Source: Octadecabacter sp. (GTDB taxonomy: Bacteria > Pseudomonadota > Alphaproteobacteria > Rhodobacterales > Rhodobacteraceae). Taken from it: a stretch of DNA of 14,566 nt. The stretch is from NCBI GenBank assembly GCA_003533975.1, contig DQCL01000225.1, forward strand, positions 9,064 through 23,629. The letters are read 5' to 3'. Both the position numbers and the translations under genes were made by a program. Of this stretch, positions 1-6,578 are shown in pieces. Under the pieces are notes generated by a model that was not told the origin of the DNA, searched no databases, and saw nothing but the letters and a program-made list of their open reading frames with translations. The number at the start of each line of letters is the position of its first letter. Positions within the stretch are counted from its first letter, which is position 1.

Positions 1-170
1 CTGAAGGGCAGTTGGCGTTTGACCACGGCCCAAAGGCACCGCGCGGCCCAGCACCAGAAGCACAGGCGACGGCCAAAGACCTTGCCGAGCCTGTTGAGAA
101 CGAAGATCTACGCTCTGCCCTCGCGGCGTTGGGCGCAAATGTAATTAATAAACGTCCTACGAAGACCTAA
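1..170 (+). CDS. DUF721 (DciA-like) protein, C-terminal fragment
   Basis: This is the 3' end of a gene that enters from the left edge. The frame with codons starting at base 3 is open to a TAA at 168-170 and gives about 55 residues. The visible part is a proline/alanine-rich linker followed by a short helix ending in an ENEDLRSALAALGANV-type stretch and a basic tail. That ending resembles the C-terminus of alphaproteobacterial DUF721 proteins, a family related to the helicase-loading protein DciA. The next gene begins 24 bases downstream on the same strand, so the two are probably cotranscribed. The conserved N-terminal domain lies outside the window, so the family call rests on a weak C-terminal match plus context. 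That this is a coding tail is much surer than its name. Confidence 0.5.
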   Translation, partial: EGQLAFDHGPKAPRGPAPEAQATAKDLAEPVENEDLRSALAALGANVINKRPTKT

Positions 171-194
171 ATTTCAGACCTGAAAGAAGATCCG

Positions 195-860
195 ATGAAC
201 AAATCTGTCCTTACATCCGTTGCTGCTGTTGCCATTGTTGCCGTTGCTGGTGGCGCCTGGTTTATGAACCGCACCCCTGCAAATGCTGAAACGGCGAGCA
301 TTGTCGCGCCTGAGGTTGTGGGCGAGTTTGATGTCGTTGAAATGATTCAGGGCAACCCGGACTCTGCAGTTCAGGTTGTTGAGTACGCGTCTTTCACATG
401 CCCACACTGTGCGTCATTCCATGCGGACCAGTACCCGCAAATCAAAGAGAACTACATCGACACCGGTTTGATCGGCTTCACATACCGGGAAGTCTACTTT
501 GACCAGCCAGGCCTATGGGCGTCTATGGTGGCGCGTTGCGGCGGCGAGATGCGCTTTTTTGGGATTACCAACCTGATCTTTGAAAACCAGCAAGACTGGG
601 CGCGTCAGGCTGATGGCGCGGCGATTGCGCAGTCTTTGCGGAATATCGGTAAGGTCGCAGGCCTGACCGACGAGGAACTCGACGTATGCATGACCGATGC
701 GGACAAAGCGCAAACGCTTATGGGTTGGTATCGTTCAAATGGCGACGCGGACAACGTGCAAGGCACACCGACGTTCCGCATCAACGGCGAAGAGTATTCC
801 AACATGAACTACGCAGATTTCGCTGCGGTGCTTGACGAAAAGCTGGCGATCGCAAACTGA
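195..860 (+). CDS. DsbA-family periplasmic thiol:disulfide oxidoreductase
   Basis: This 221-residue exported thioredoxin-fold protein probably introduces or isomerises disulfides in envelope proteins. Residues 1-32 form a signal peptide or signal anchor: a short basic start, a hydrophobic run at about 5-24, and a possible cleavage site after ANA near residue 31. The active site is CPHC at residues 69-72, the same dipeptide as in E. coli DsbA. The cis-proline loop is at T191-P192 in VQGTPTFRING. The segment between them is the usual helical insertion. Two further cysteines, C115 and C165, lie in that insertion and could form a second, structural disulfide, as reported for some alphaproteobacterial DsbA proteins. 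The AG-rich stretch at 182-190 serves as ribosome binding site for the ATG at 195. The stop overlaps the next gene's start by one base. Family call is secure; the exact substrate or partner (DsbB is absent here) is unknown. Confidence 0.93.
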   Translation: MNKSVLTSVAAVAIVAVAGGAWFMNRTPANAETASIVAPEVVGEFDVVEMIQGNPDSAVQVVEYASFTCPHCASFHADQYPQIKENYIDTGLIGFTYREVYFDQPGLWASMVARCGGEMRFFGITNLIFENQQDWARQADGAAIAQSLRNIGKVAGLTDEELDVCMTDADKAQTLMGWYRSNGDADNVQGTPTFRINGEEYSNMNYADFAAVLDEKLAIAN

Positions 861-1984
861 TGACGCCACTGGATGGCCTGAAGGTCGTTGAGTTGGCCCG
901 CATTCTGGCGGGCCCTTGGGCTGGCCAATTGCTCGCCGATTTGGGCGCTGAGGTCATCAAAGTAGAAGCGCCAAGCGGTGACGACACCCGCACGTGGGGG
1001 CCTCCCTTTATTGAACATGAGGGCGAGTCTTCTGCGGCCTACTTCCATGGGTGCAACCGGGGTAAGAAATCGGTCGTGATCGATTTCCGGACTGAACACG
1101 GCAAAGCGGAGCTGCTTTCGTTGCTCAGGGATGCTGACGTTGTGATCGAAAATTTCAAAGTCGGCGGACTTGCGAAGTACGGGTTGGACTACGCAACCCT
1201 CAAGGAAAGCCATCCACGACTGATTTACTGCTCGATTACCGGTTTCGGCCAAGACGGACCCTACGCCGCGCGCGCAGGCTATGACTACATCATCCAAGGG
1301 ATGTCTGGCCTTATGTCCGTCACCGGAGAACCGGAGGGGCAGCCGCAAAAGGTCGGGGTGGCAGTGACCGATATTCTGACCGGTCTATATGCAAGCAACG
1401 CAATTTTGGCGGCAGTGCATCAGCGTCATCAGACTGGACGCGGTCAGCAAATTGACCTCGCCCTGTTGGACGTCGCTGTTGCAACAACTGCAAATCAGGC
1501 AATGAATTATCTAGCGACGGGCAAGTCACCGGAGCGCCTTGGAAATGCGCACCCCAATATTGTTCCCTATCAAGTTTTCGAATGCGCGGATGGGCATGTG
1601 ATTATTGCCGTGGGCAATGACGGGCAGTTTCGGAAATTCTGTTCCGTATTGGGCGCTGAGGAATTGGCCGATGAACCGCGTTTCGCAACCAATCCAGCAC
1701 GCCTCGAGAATCGCGACGTTCTGGTGCCTATCTTGGCGAGCAAAATGCGTGTCTGGACAAAGTTGGGTATCATGGCGATGTGCGAGGCTAACGGCGTTCC
1801 TGCCGGGCCAATTAACACGTTCGAAGACGTGTTCGCAGACCCGCAGGTCATCGCGCGAGGGTTGAAGTTGGACATTGATGGAGCGCTTTCCGTACGCCCG
1901 CCGATGCGGTTTTCGGAAGGGGACCTTTCACTTAATCGGCCTGCGCCTAAGCTTGGGCAAGATCAGGATATTATCGGGGGGTGA
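860..1984 (+). CDS. Family III CoA-transferase (CaiB/BaiF type)
   Basis: This 374-residue enzyme should move CoA between carboxylic acids through an aspartyl-CoA mixed anhydride. The family signature is clear: PLDGLKVVELARILAGPWAG at residues 3-22, LGAEVIKVE at 28-36, then NRGKKSV at 66-72. Aligning with formyl-CoA transferase Frc places the catalytic aspartate at D171 (VAVTDILTGLYA). GVPAGPIN in the C-terminal part is also typical. The DDTRTWGPPF and RAGYDYI stretches recall the succinyl-CoA:glutarate transferase (SUGCT) branch, so a dicarboxylate substrate is possible, but this is inference. The ATG at 860 shares its A with the TGA of the DsbA-like gene, so translation is probably coupled, although no functional link to DsbA is obvious. 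The 3' end overlaps convergent lpxK by 14 bases. Length is normal for the family. Confidence 0.92.
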   Translation: MTPLDGLKVVELARILAGPWAGQLLADLGAEVIKVEAPSGDDTRTWGPPFIEHEGESSAAYFHGCNRGKKSVVIDFRTEHGKAELLSLLRDADVVIENFKVGGLAKYGLDYATLKESHPRLIYCSITGFGQDGPYAARAGYDYIIQGMSGLMSVTGEPEGQPQKVGVAVTDILTGLYASNAILAAVHQRHQTGRGQQIDLALLDVAVATTANQAMNYLATGKSPERLGNAHPNIVPYQVFECADGHVIIAVGNDGQFRKFCSVLGAEELADEPRFATNPARLENRDVLVPILASKMRVWTKLGIMAMCEANGVPAGPINTFEDVFADPQVIARGLKLDIDGALSVRPPMRFSEGDLSLNRPAPKLGQDQDIIGG

Positions 1985-2957
1985 TCCCGATTTGGGCGAG
2001 CTTTGCATCCAGCGGAGCCCAATCCAGCACGGACAATCGCACAGGTAGAACAGAAACCTTTGAACGGAACGTATCGGGCAGCCGCACGGCATCTTTTTCA
2101 GTCGTCACAAGGTTGAGCCCGCGGGCCTTCGCTTCAGTTTCCAACCGCGTTAGCAATGCTTCGGTGAACGGTTGGTGATCATCCAGCGCCTCACCGCGTA
2201 CGACATCTGCACCCAACCCCTTTAGTGTCGCGAAGAATTTCTCTGGGTGGCCAATACCAGCAAAGGCAAGCACGCGCTGGCCTTGCCACGGCATCCCAGT
2301 TGGCAGAGCATCCAGTTGGCCATCCAGTCGAGTGCAATTTGGCGGCAGCGCAGGTTGGAACGCTTTGCGGGCATGTTCCGGCCCGATCACCAGCATTGCA
2401 TCTGCACGTGCTAGACCATGTTTGGCGGGTTCTCGTAATGGCCCTGCCGGAAGTACGCGACCGTTGCCAAACCCTTTGACGGCATCAACCGTCACGATGC
2501 TGAGGTTTTTGAACACACTTGGGTTTTGAAAGCCGTCATCAAGAAGGATCACCGATGCACCAGCTTCTTCAGCCGCCTTAACGCCGTTTGCGCGGTCTTT
2601 TGACACCCAAGTCGACGCAAACTCCGCGAGGAGTAAGGGTTCGTCACCAACATCATTCGCGTTATGCTCTGTAGGGGAAACCCGCACCGGCCCCGCCAGA
2701 ACGCCGCCGTATCCGCGACTTACGATATGGGGTGTCTGGCCCATCTCAATCAGCCTTTGTGTCAAAGCAATTGCAGTCGGTGTTTTGCCGGTGCCCCCAG
2801 CGTTAATGTTACCGATGCAGATGACAGGAACCGTGGCGCGACGCTTCGGGTCTTGCCTTACCCGTCGTGCAGTTGCGGCGGCATAGATTGCACCAACTGG
2901 CACAAGCAAAATTGAAAGCAAGCTTTTGTCACGATACCAAAAAAGTGGCGGTCTCAT
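1971..2957 (-). CDS. lpxK: Tetraacyldisaccharide 4'-kinase LpxK
   Basis: LpxK phosphorylates the 4' position of tetraacyldisaccharide 1-phosphate to give lipid IVA, the sixth step of the Raetz lipid A pathway, at the inner face of the cytoplasmic membrane. The 328 residues begin with a hydrophobic membrane-associating segment (about 12-30). The P-loop follows within GNINAGGTGKTP (49-60). Other conserved LpxK blocks are SRGYGG (80-85), VGDEPLLLA (103-111), LLDDGFQN (138-145), NGRVLPAGPLREP (about 165-177) and TTEKD (285-289). Length is usual. The start ATG at 2957 overlaps the waaA stop in an ATGA (2954-2957), and a GAGGG stretch lies 6 bases upstream of it, so it is translated with waaA from one mRNA. 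It is the last gene of the pmbA-cysQ-DUF4170-waaA-lpxK run, and its 3' end runs 14 bases into the convergent CoA-transferase gene. Confidence 0.96.
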   Translation of the reverse strand: MRPPLFWYRDKSLLSILLVPVGAIYAAATARRVRQDPKRRATVPVICIGNINAGGTGKTPTAIALTQRLIEMGQTPHIVSRGYGGVLAGPVRVSPTEHNANDVGDEPLLLAEFASTWVSKDRANGVKAAEEAGASVILLDDGFQNPSVFKNLSIVTVDAVKGFGNGRVLPAGPLREPAKHGLARADAMLVIGPEHARKAFQPALPPNCTRLDGQLDALPTGMPWQGQRVLAFAGIGHPEKFFATLKGLGADVVRGEALDDHQPFTEALLTRLETEAKARGLNLVTTEKDAVRLPDTFRSKVSVLPVRLSVLDWAPLDAKLAQIGITPR

Positions 2958-4069
2958 TGGGTGCCCTCGGCGTTTTCATAGTGTGTGACAGCATCTTGCA
3001 TCAGGTTATTAGTGATCTCGGCATTCTGTGTAATCTCCGCCCATCCAGCCATCGCCAATCTCGCGGTTTGTTCGGGCGAAATCAAAGCACCCACCGCAAT
3101 TCCAAGCTCGCCAGCGGTCCGGACTTCACGACAGGCCTGCGCATCAGCGAGACGCCTGTAGCGCGCCTCATAGGGTGCCTTGCGCGGGCCATGAATGATC
3201 GCTGAACCCAGCACAATCGGTTCGAACGGAGACGCAGCGCCTCCCGCGCTCAATGTTCCACCCATAAACGTTAGCGGAGCAATGCGGTACCATAATCCAA
3301 ATTCGCCCTCGATGTCAGCGACATAGGCCTGTTGCTCAGGCATCGGATTATCGCCTTGCGAACGAAGGCCGACCTTCAAACCTGCTTCGCGTAGGGTATC
3401 GGCAACCTGTTGGCCGCTTTGGGCGTCGCGTGGCGCAATGATTAGCAACAAACGGTAATTCTTCCGACTGGCCGATAAATGTGCAGTCGCAATATGCGTA
3501 ACTTCAGCCGGAACCACGTCAGCTGCGAACCAGAATGGACGGGTCCCCAACGCTTCCACAAGAACGGTTAGTTCATTCTGGTCGTGGGGGAGGGCAATAG
3601 GTTCTTCTAGGATTGGGCCTGTCGCTGTGACTTTGTCACGCGAAACGCCACCCCGAATAAGGCGCGTCGCAGTGGCACCATCAGCCGTAAGTATACGTGA
3701 GAACGGCGTCGCAGCGTTGCGCGATGCACCAGGCACCCAACGTGACCCACCTGAGAACAACGTGCTAATGCGTGCATTTATCAAGGTTGCGTTGATCTTG
3801 TTTCTTGCGACGAGCCGCAAAAGCACTGATCGGATCGGGCCACCATTCCAGACCAGGAATTGTGGTTGCCATTTCGCGAGAAAATCGCGTGTTTTGGCTG
3901 GCGTGTCGGGCGGGATTTGCACCACATTGATGCCATCGGCCACATTGGAAAACGCTGGCAGGATGTCTACCTCAGCTGTGATCAAAACGTCGTTGTGATC
4001 CAGAAATCGCGTAGCGAGTGAAAGGGTTGCGGCGACTTCGCCTGCGTCACCGCAATGAACCCAAATCAC
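2954..4069 (-). CDS. waaA: 3-deoxy-D-manno-octulosonic acid (Kdo) transferase, divergent and N-terminally short
   Basis: The 371-residue product is a GT-B glycosyltransferase of the Kdo transferase family, which adds Kdo from CMP-Kdo to lipid IVA. Supporting signs are WVHCGDAGE at residues 3-11 (family W-H-x(5)-GE, with E11 at the position of the catalytic base), NAR at 98-100, RPFWFAADVVPAE at about 177-189, GEFGLWY, and GGTLSAGGAASPFEP at 270-284 followed by HGPRKAPY. Adjacency to lpxK supports the call. Oddities: it starts almost at the WxH motif, so it lacks the N-terminal membrane anchor of E. coli WaaA (about 425 residues). Usual family residues are also changed: RGGHNPLEP reads GGAASPFEP, and PRHPER reads PRDAQS at 213-218. 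The start is GTG at 4069, with GAGG at 4079-4082. It cannot extend much, because the DUF4170 TAA (4085-4087) is in the same frame. It could be a specialised Kdo or related sugar transferase. Confidence 0.82.
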   Translation of the reverse strand: MIWVHCGDAGEVAATLSLATRFLDHNDVLITAEVDILPAFSNVADGINVVQIPPDTPAKTRDFLAKWQPQFLVWNGGPIRSVLLRLVARNKINATLINARISTLFSGGSRWVPGASRNAATPFSRILTADGATATRLIRGGVSRDKVTATGPILEEPIALPHDQNELTVLVEALGTRPFWFAADVVPAEVTHIATAHLSASRKNYRLLLIIAPRDAQSGQQVADTLREAGLKVGLRSQGDNPMPEQQAYVADIEGEFGLWYRIAPLTFMGGTLSAGGAASPFEPIVLGSAIIHGPRKAPYEARYRRLADAQACREVRTAGELGIAVGALISPEQTARLAMAGWAEITQNAEITNNLMQDAVTHYENAEGTQ

Positions 4070-4078
4070 CGCCCCGAT

Positions 4079-4082
4079 CCTC
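4079..4082 (-). promoter_or_regulatory. Shine-Dalgarno deciding the waaA GTG start
   Basis: On the minus strand a GAGG lies 9 bases before the GTG at 4069-4067. It sits between the DUF4170 stop (4087-4085) and that GTG. No other start codon with reasonable spacing exists in the 15 bases between the stop and the GTG, so this site supports the short N-terminus of the Kdo transferase. Confidence 0.55.
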
Positions 4083-4084
4083 GC

Positions 4085-4327
4085 TTAGCCCAGTTCTTCG
4101 GTTGAGGACGCTTCGACACCTTCTTCACGCAACCGGTGAATATGCGCGATGAAATACCGCATGTGCGCATTGTCGACTGTCTTTTGTGCTTCCGACTTCC
4201 ACGCATTGAACGCAGACTCGTAGTTGGGGAACATTCCAACGATGTGAATATCATCGACATCCTTAAAGGCATTTTTGGTTGGGTCGATAAGTTCGCCACC
4301 AAAGACGAGGTGAAGACGCTGGGACAT
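4085..4327 (-). CDS. DUF4170 family small protein
   Basis: This 80-residue cytosolic protein has no signal peptide or membrane segment. It begins MSQRLHLVFGGELIDP, with a central IHIVGMFPNYESAFNAWKSEAQ (about 28-49) and the YFIAHIHRL stretch (58-66) typical of DUF4170, followed by an acidic tail. The alternating strand/helix pattern suggests a small alpha-beta fold. Its function is unknown. The family is short and commonly sits beside lipid A genes in alphaproteobacteria (family knowledge, not checked here). In this window it lies between cysQ and waaA on the same strand, with only 15 bases between its stop and the waaA start, so a role linked to LPS synthesis is a reasonable but unproven inference. 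The ATG at 4327 has an AGG-containing Shine-Dalgarno about 8 bases upstream. An overlapping frame at 4066-4302 is a shadow. Confidence 0.85.
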   Translation of the reverse strand: MSQRLHLVFGGELIDPTKNAFKDVDDIHIVGMFPNYESAFNAWKSEAQKTVDNAHMRYFIAHIHRLREEGVEASSTEELG

Positions 4328-4393
4328 AGGGCACCTGTAGGTCAGATTACGTTGCCGCGACCCTATGGCTTGGGGCGCGAATGGTAAAGCAGA

Positions 4394-5164
4394 TCAGGCG
4401 AGCGCTTTGATCAGTGTCGCATGAATTCCACCTGCTGCGACGGTGCCGTTTATCTGCGGGTGCGGATTGTTGAAAACCGCTGTCTTTCCGGCTTGATCGC
4501 TCGCAGTGCCGCCAGCTTCCGACACGATCAACATACCCGCGGCAACGTCCCATTCCCAAGTCGGGCGCAGGGTCAGCATTCCGTCAAAACGCCCCTCGCC
4601 AACAAGCGCAAGCCTGTAGGCGAGCGAAGAGCGGAATGCACGTTTGAAAGGTGGAGCCGTAGTTGCCCAGTATTTCGGATCTAAGTTTGGCTTGGTAGAC
4701 AGCACTGTTGCAGTGTCGATCGGCTTGTCCTGTAAAGCCACGAGGGGGGTGTCATTGAGCGTAGCACCACCCCCCAATGTCGCAGTGTACATTGCGTCTC
4801 GCATCGGGAGGTAGACGACAGCGGCCACAACAACGCCGTTCTCTGCAATTGCCAATGAGTGCGCCCAGTCCTTGCTCCCCTCAATGAAGGCACGAGTGCC
4901 ATCAATGGGGTCGATGATGAACTGGCGATCCGTCTTGAGGCGGGCATCGCTGTCTTCGGTTTCTTCAGACAGCCAGCCATAGTCAGGTCGTGCACTTTGC
5001 AGGTCTGCCGAAAGCTGGCGGTTTACGTGCAGGTCCGCCTCTGTCACGGGGCCTTGGCCGCCTGACTTTTCCCACACCTCGGGCGAGGCATTGAAATAGC
5101 CACGAGCGATTTCGCCGGACGAATGTGCTGCGTCAATTAGAAGGGAGAGGTCGGAATTAGGCAC
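4394..5164 (-). CDS. cysQ: 3'(2'),5'-bisphosphate nucleotidase CysQ (inositol monophosphatase family)
   Basis: This 256-residue metal-dependent phosphatase of the IMPase superfamily probably removes the 3' phosphate of PAP/PAPS, a by-product of sulfate assimilation and phosphopantetheine transfer. Metal-binding motifs are complete: GPVTEAD at 38-44, SEETE at 66-70, IDPIDGTRAF at 84-93 (D85 and D88), and EWDVAAG at 204-210 (D206), followed by SEAGG. The extended FIEGSKDWAHSLAI after the DPIDGT motif favours CysQ over inositol monophosphatase or histidinol phosphatase, but this is not decisive. The start is a GTG at 5164 lying inside the last codons of pmbA (8-base overlap), which implies translational coupling. 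A 66-base gap separates its stop (4394) from the DUF4170 start, and nothing clear is seen in that gap. Length is normal. Confidence 0.9.
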   Translation of the reverse strand: MPNSDLSLLIDAAHSSGEIARGYFNASPEVWEKSGGQGPVTEADLHVNRQLSADLQSARPDYGWLSEETEDSDARLKTDRQFIIDPIDGTRAFIEGSKDWAHSLAIAENGVVVAAVVYLPMRDAMYTATLGGGATLNDTPLVALQDKPIDTATVLSTKPNLDPKYWATTAPPFKRAFRSSLAYRLALVGEGRFDGMLTLRPTWEWDVAAGMLIVSEAGGTASDQAGKTAVFNNPHPQINGTVAAGGIHATLIKALA

Positions 5165-6503
5165 CGGCGAGCGTCATCCCATCGATCATCAATGATGGAA
5201 TGACCCGACTGATGTGAGTTCGTGCATCATTTGCAGGAATGATCCGAGCGAGCATATCGTTCAGGTTTCCGGCAACAGTGCATTCGTTCACGGGGTAAGA
5301 AATCTCGCCATTCTCAATCCAGAAACCGGACGCGCCGCGTGAATAGTCGCCCGTATTTGGATTGACCGTTGAACCGATCATAGACGTAATGAGAAGCCCA
5401 GTGCCCATGTCCTTCATGATATCAGCAGGGCTTTGCGTGCCTTGCGTTAGTGATAGATGCGAAACGGTTGGCGACGGTGGACCAGATGTACCGCGCGATG
5501 CTGAACCGGTGCTTTGCAAGCCAAGTTTGCGGGCGGTTGCAAGATCCAACGTCCAGCCTGTCAGAACGCCATCGTCGATGATTTTACGTTCAGCGGTTGG
5601 CAGGCCTTCACCATCAAATAAACGCGATCCGGCAACGCGGGCACGGTGCGGTGTTTCAATCAGATCCATACCTTTCGGCAAAACCTGTGTTCCGTCTTTG
5701 CCAAGCAACCACGAAGAACCACGCGCGATCATTGCGCCGTTACTGGCGGACAAGAGATGCCCGATTAGGGATGATGCGATGCGTTCATCAAACAGCACCG
5801 GATAGGTTCCGGTTTTTGGTTTACGTGCGCCGTGGCGCGCTACAGCACGTTCACCTGCGATACGACCAATTTCGGCCGCGTCGCGCATATCAGCCAAGTG
5901 GATGCGGCTGTCATAGTCATAGTCGCGTTCCATCCCAGTGCCTTCACCGGAAATAGCAACAGAACTCAGCGAGTGACCTGTGCTTTCATAACCGCCGGAA
6001 AAACCATTGGACGCTGCCAGATGTACCTGACGGCGTCCGTAGGTTGCTGACGTGGACTGAACTTGCGCGACACCGCTCACGGCTGAAGCTGCGGCTTCGG
6101 CAATACGTGCCTGTTCTTCTAGCCACTTTGGGTCAGGCTCGTCGCCAGCATCAACAAGGTCCAAGCGCGTCGCATCTAGATCAGTTGCCAGCTGGTTTGC
6201 ATCGGCGATTCCTGCGTGCGGGTCTTCGGGTGCTTCGTTCGCCATAGCAACGGCGCGTACAGCCATTTCCTCAACGGTGCGATCGCTCGTGTCGGAGGCA
6301 GACACATTGGCAGAGCGATGCCCGACAAAAACCCGCAAACCAATGTCAGTACCTTCAGACCGTTCCGCCTGTTCAAGCACGCTGTTGCGCACGTCAATCG
6401 ACACGGATGTGCCTGAAACGGCAACCGCATCGGCGCTATCGGCGCCCGCAGCTTTGGCTGCATCAATCAATCTATGTGTAAGGTCTGCAAGTGATTTGGT
6501 CAT
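5157..6503 (-). CDS. pmbA: TldD/PmbA family metallopeptidase subunit, PmbA (TldE)
   Basis: The 448-residue product belongs to the TldD/TldE family. In E. coli, PmbA (TldE) pairs with TldD to form a heterodimeric cytoplasmic protease that trims peptides such as microcin B17 precursor and CcdA. This protein shows the PmbA pattern: VSIDVRNSVLEQAERSE near residues 34-50, GLRVFVGHRSANVSASD (about 55-71), and the conserved C-terminal block TVNPNTGDYSRGASGFWIENGEISYPVNE at 379-407. No HExxxH zinc motif is present, as expected for PmbA; TldD carries it. No tldD gene is in the window, so the partner must lie elsewhere. The ATG at 6503 is preceded on the minus strand by AAAGGA at a good distance. It is the first gene of the five-gene run toward lpxK. 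A GC-rich hairpin (6541-6570) separates it from the DUF2125 gene upstream. Confidence 0.94.
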   Translation of the reverse strand: MTKSLADLTHRLIDAAKAAGADSADAVAVSGTSVSIDVRNSVLEQAERSEGTDIGLRVFVGHRSANVSASDTSDRTVEEMAVRAVAMANEAPEDPHAGIADANQLATDLDATRLDLVDAGDEPDPKWLEEQARIAEAAASAVSGVAQVQSTSATYGRRQVHLAASNGFSGGYESTGHSLSSVAISGEGTGMERDYDYDSRIHLADMRDAAEIGRIAGERAVARHGARKPKTGTYPVLFDERIASSLIGHLLSASNGAMIARGSSWLLGKDGTQVLPKGMDLIETPHRARVAGSRLFDGEGLPTAERKIIDDGVLTGWTLDLATARKLGLQSTGSASRGTSGPPSPTVSHLSLTQGTQSPADIMKDMGTGLLITSMIGSTVNPNTGDYSRGASGFWIENGEISYPVNECTVAGNLNDMLARIIPANDARTHISRVIPSLMIDGMTLAGA

Positions 6504-6540
6504 GTGACGTCCTTTACTTGCCTCTGGACGTAGTGTGAGA

Positions 6541-6570
6541 CGCGGCGGCCCGCAAGTGCCGGCCGCCGCG
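6541..6570 (-). terminator. GC-rich hairpin after the DUF2125 pair, possible terminator
   Basis: A perfect 10-base inverted repeat, CGCGGCGGCC at 6541-6550 and GGCCGCCGCG at 6561-6570, encloses a 10-base loop. It begins 8 bases past the stop of the downstream DUF2125 gene and lies upstream of pmbA on the same strand. In the direction of minus-strand transcription it is not followed by a T run, so it is not a textbook intrinsic terminator. It could end or stabilise the DUF2125 transcript and set it apart from pmbA. Confidence 0.5.
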
Positions 6571-6578
6571 AATTGTTG

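Noticed and set aside
809..1348. A 179-residue open frame on the minus strand
   Set aside because: It lies wholly antisense to the DsbA-like 3' end and the CoA-transferase, whose motifs are unmistakable. Its translation shows no domain or signal, so it is a shadow of high-GC codon use.
4066..4302. A 78-residue open frame on the minus strand overlapping DUF4170
   Set aside because: It is another frame of the DUF4170 gene, whose own translation has the family motifs and a ribosome binding site.
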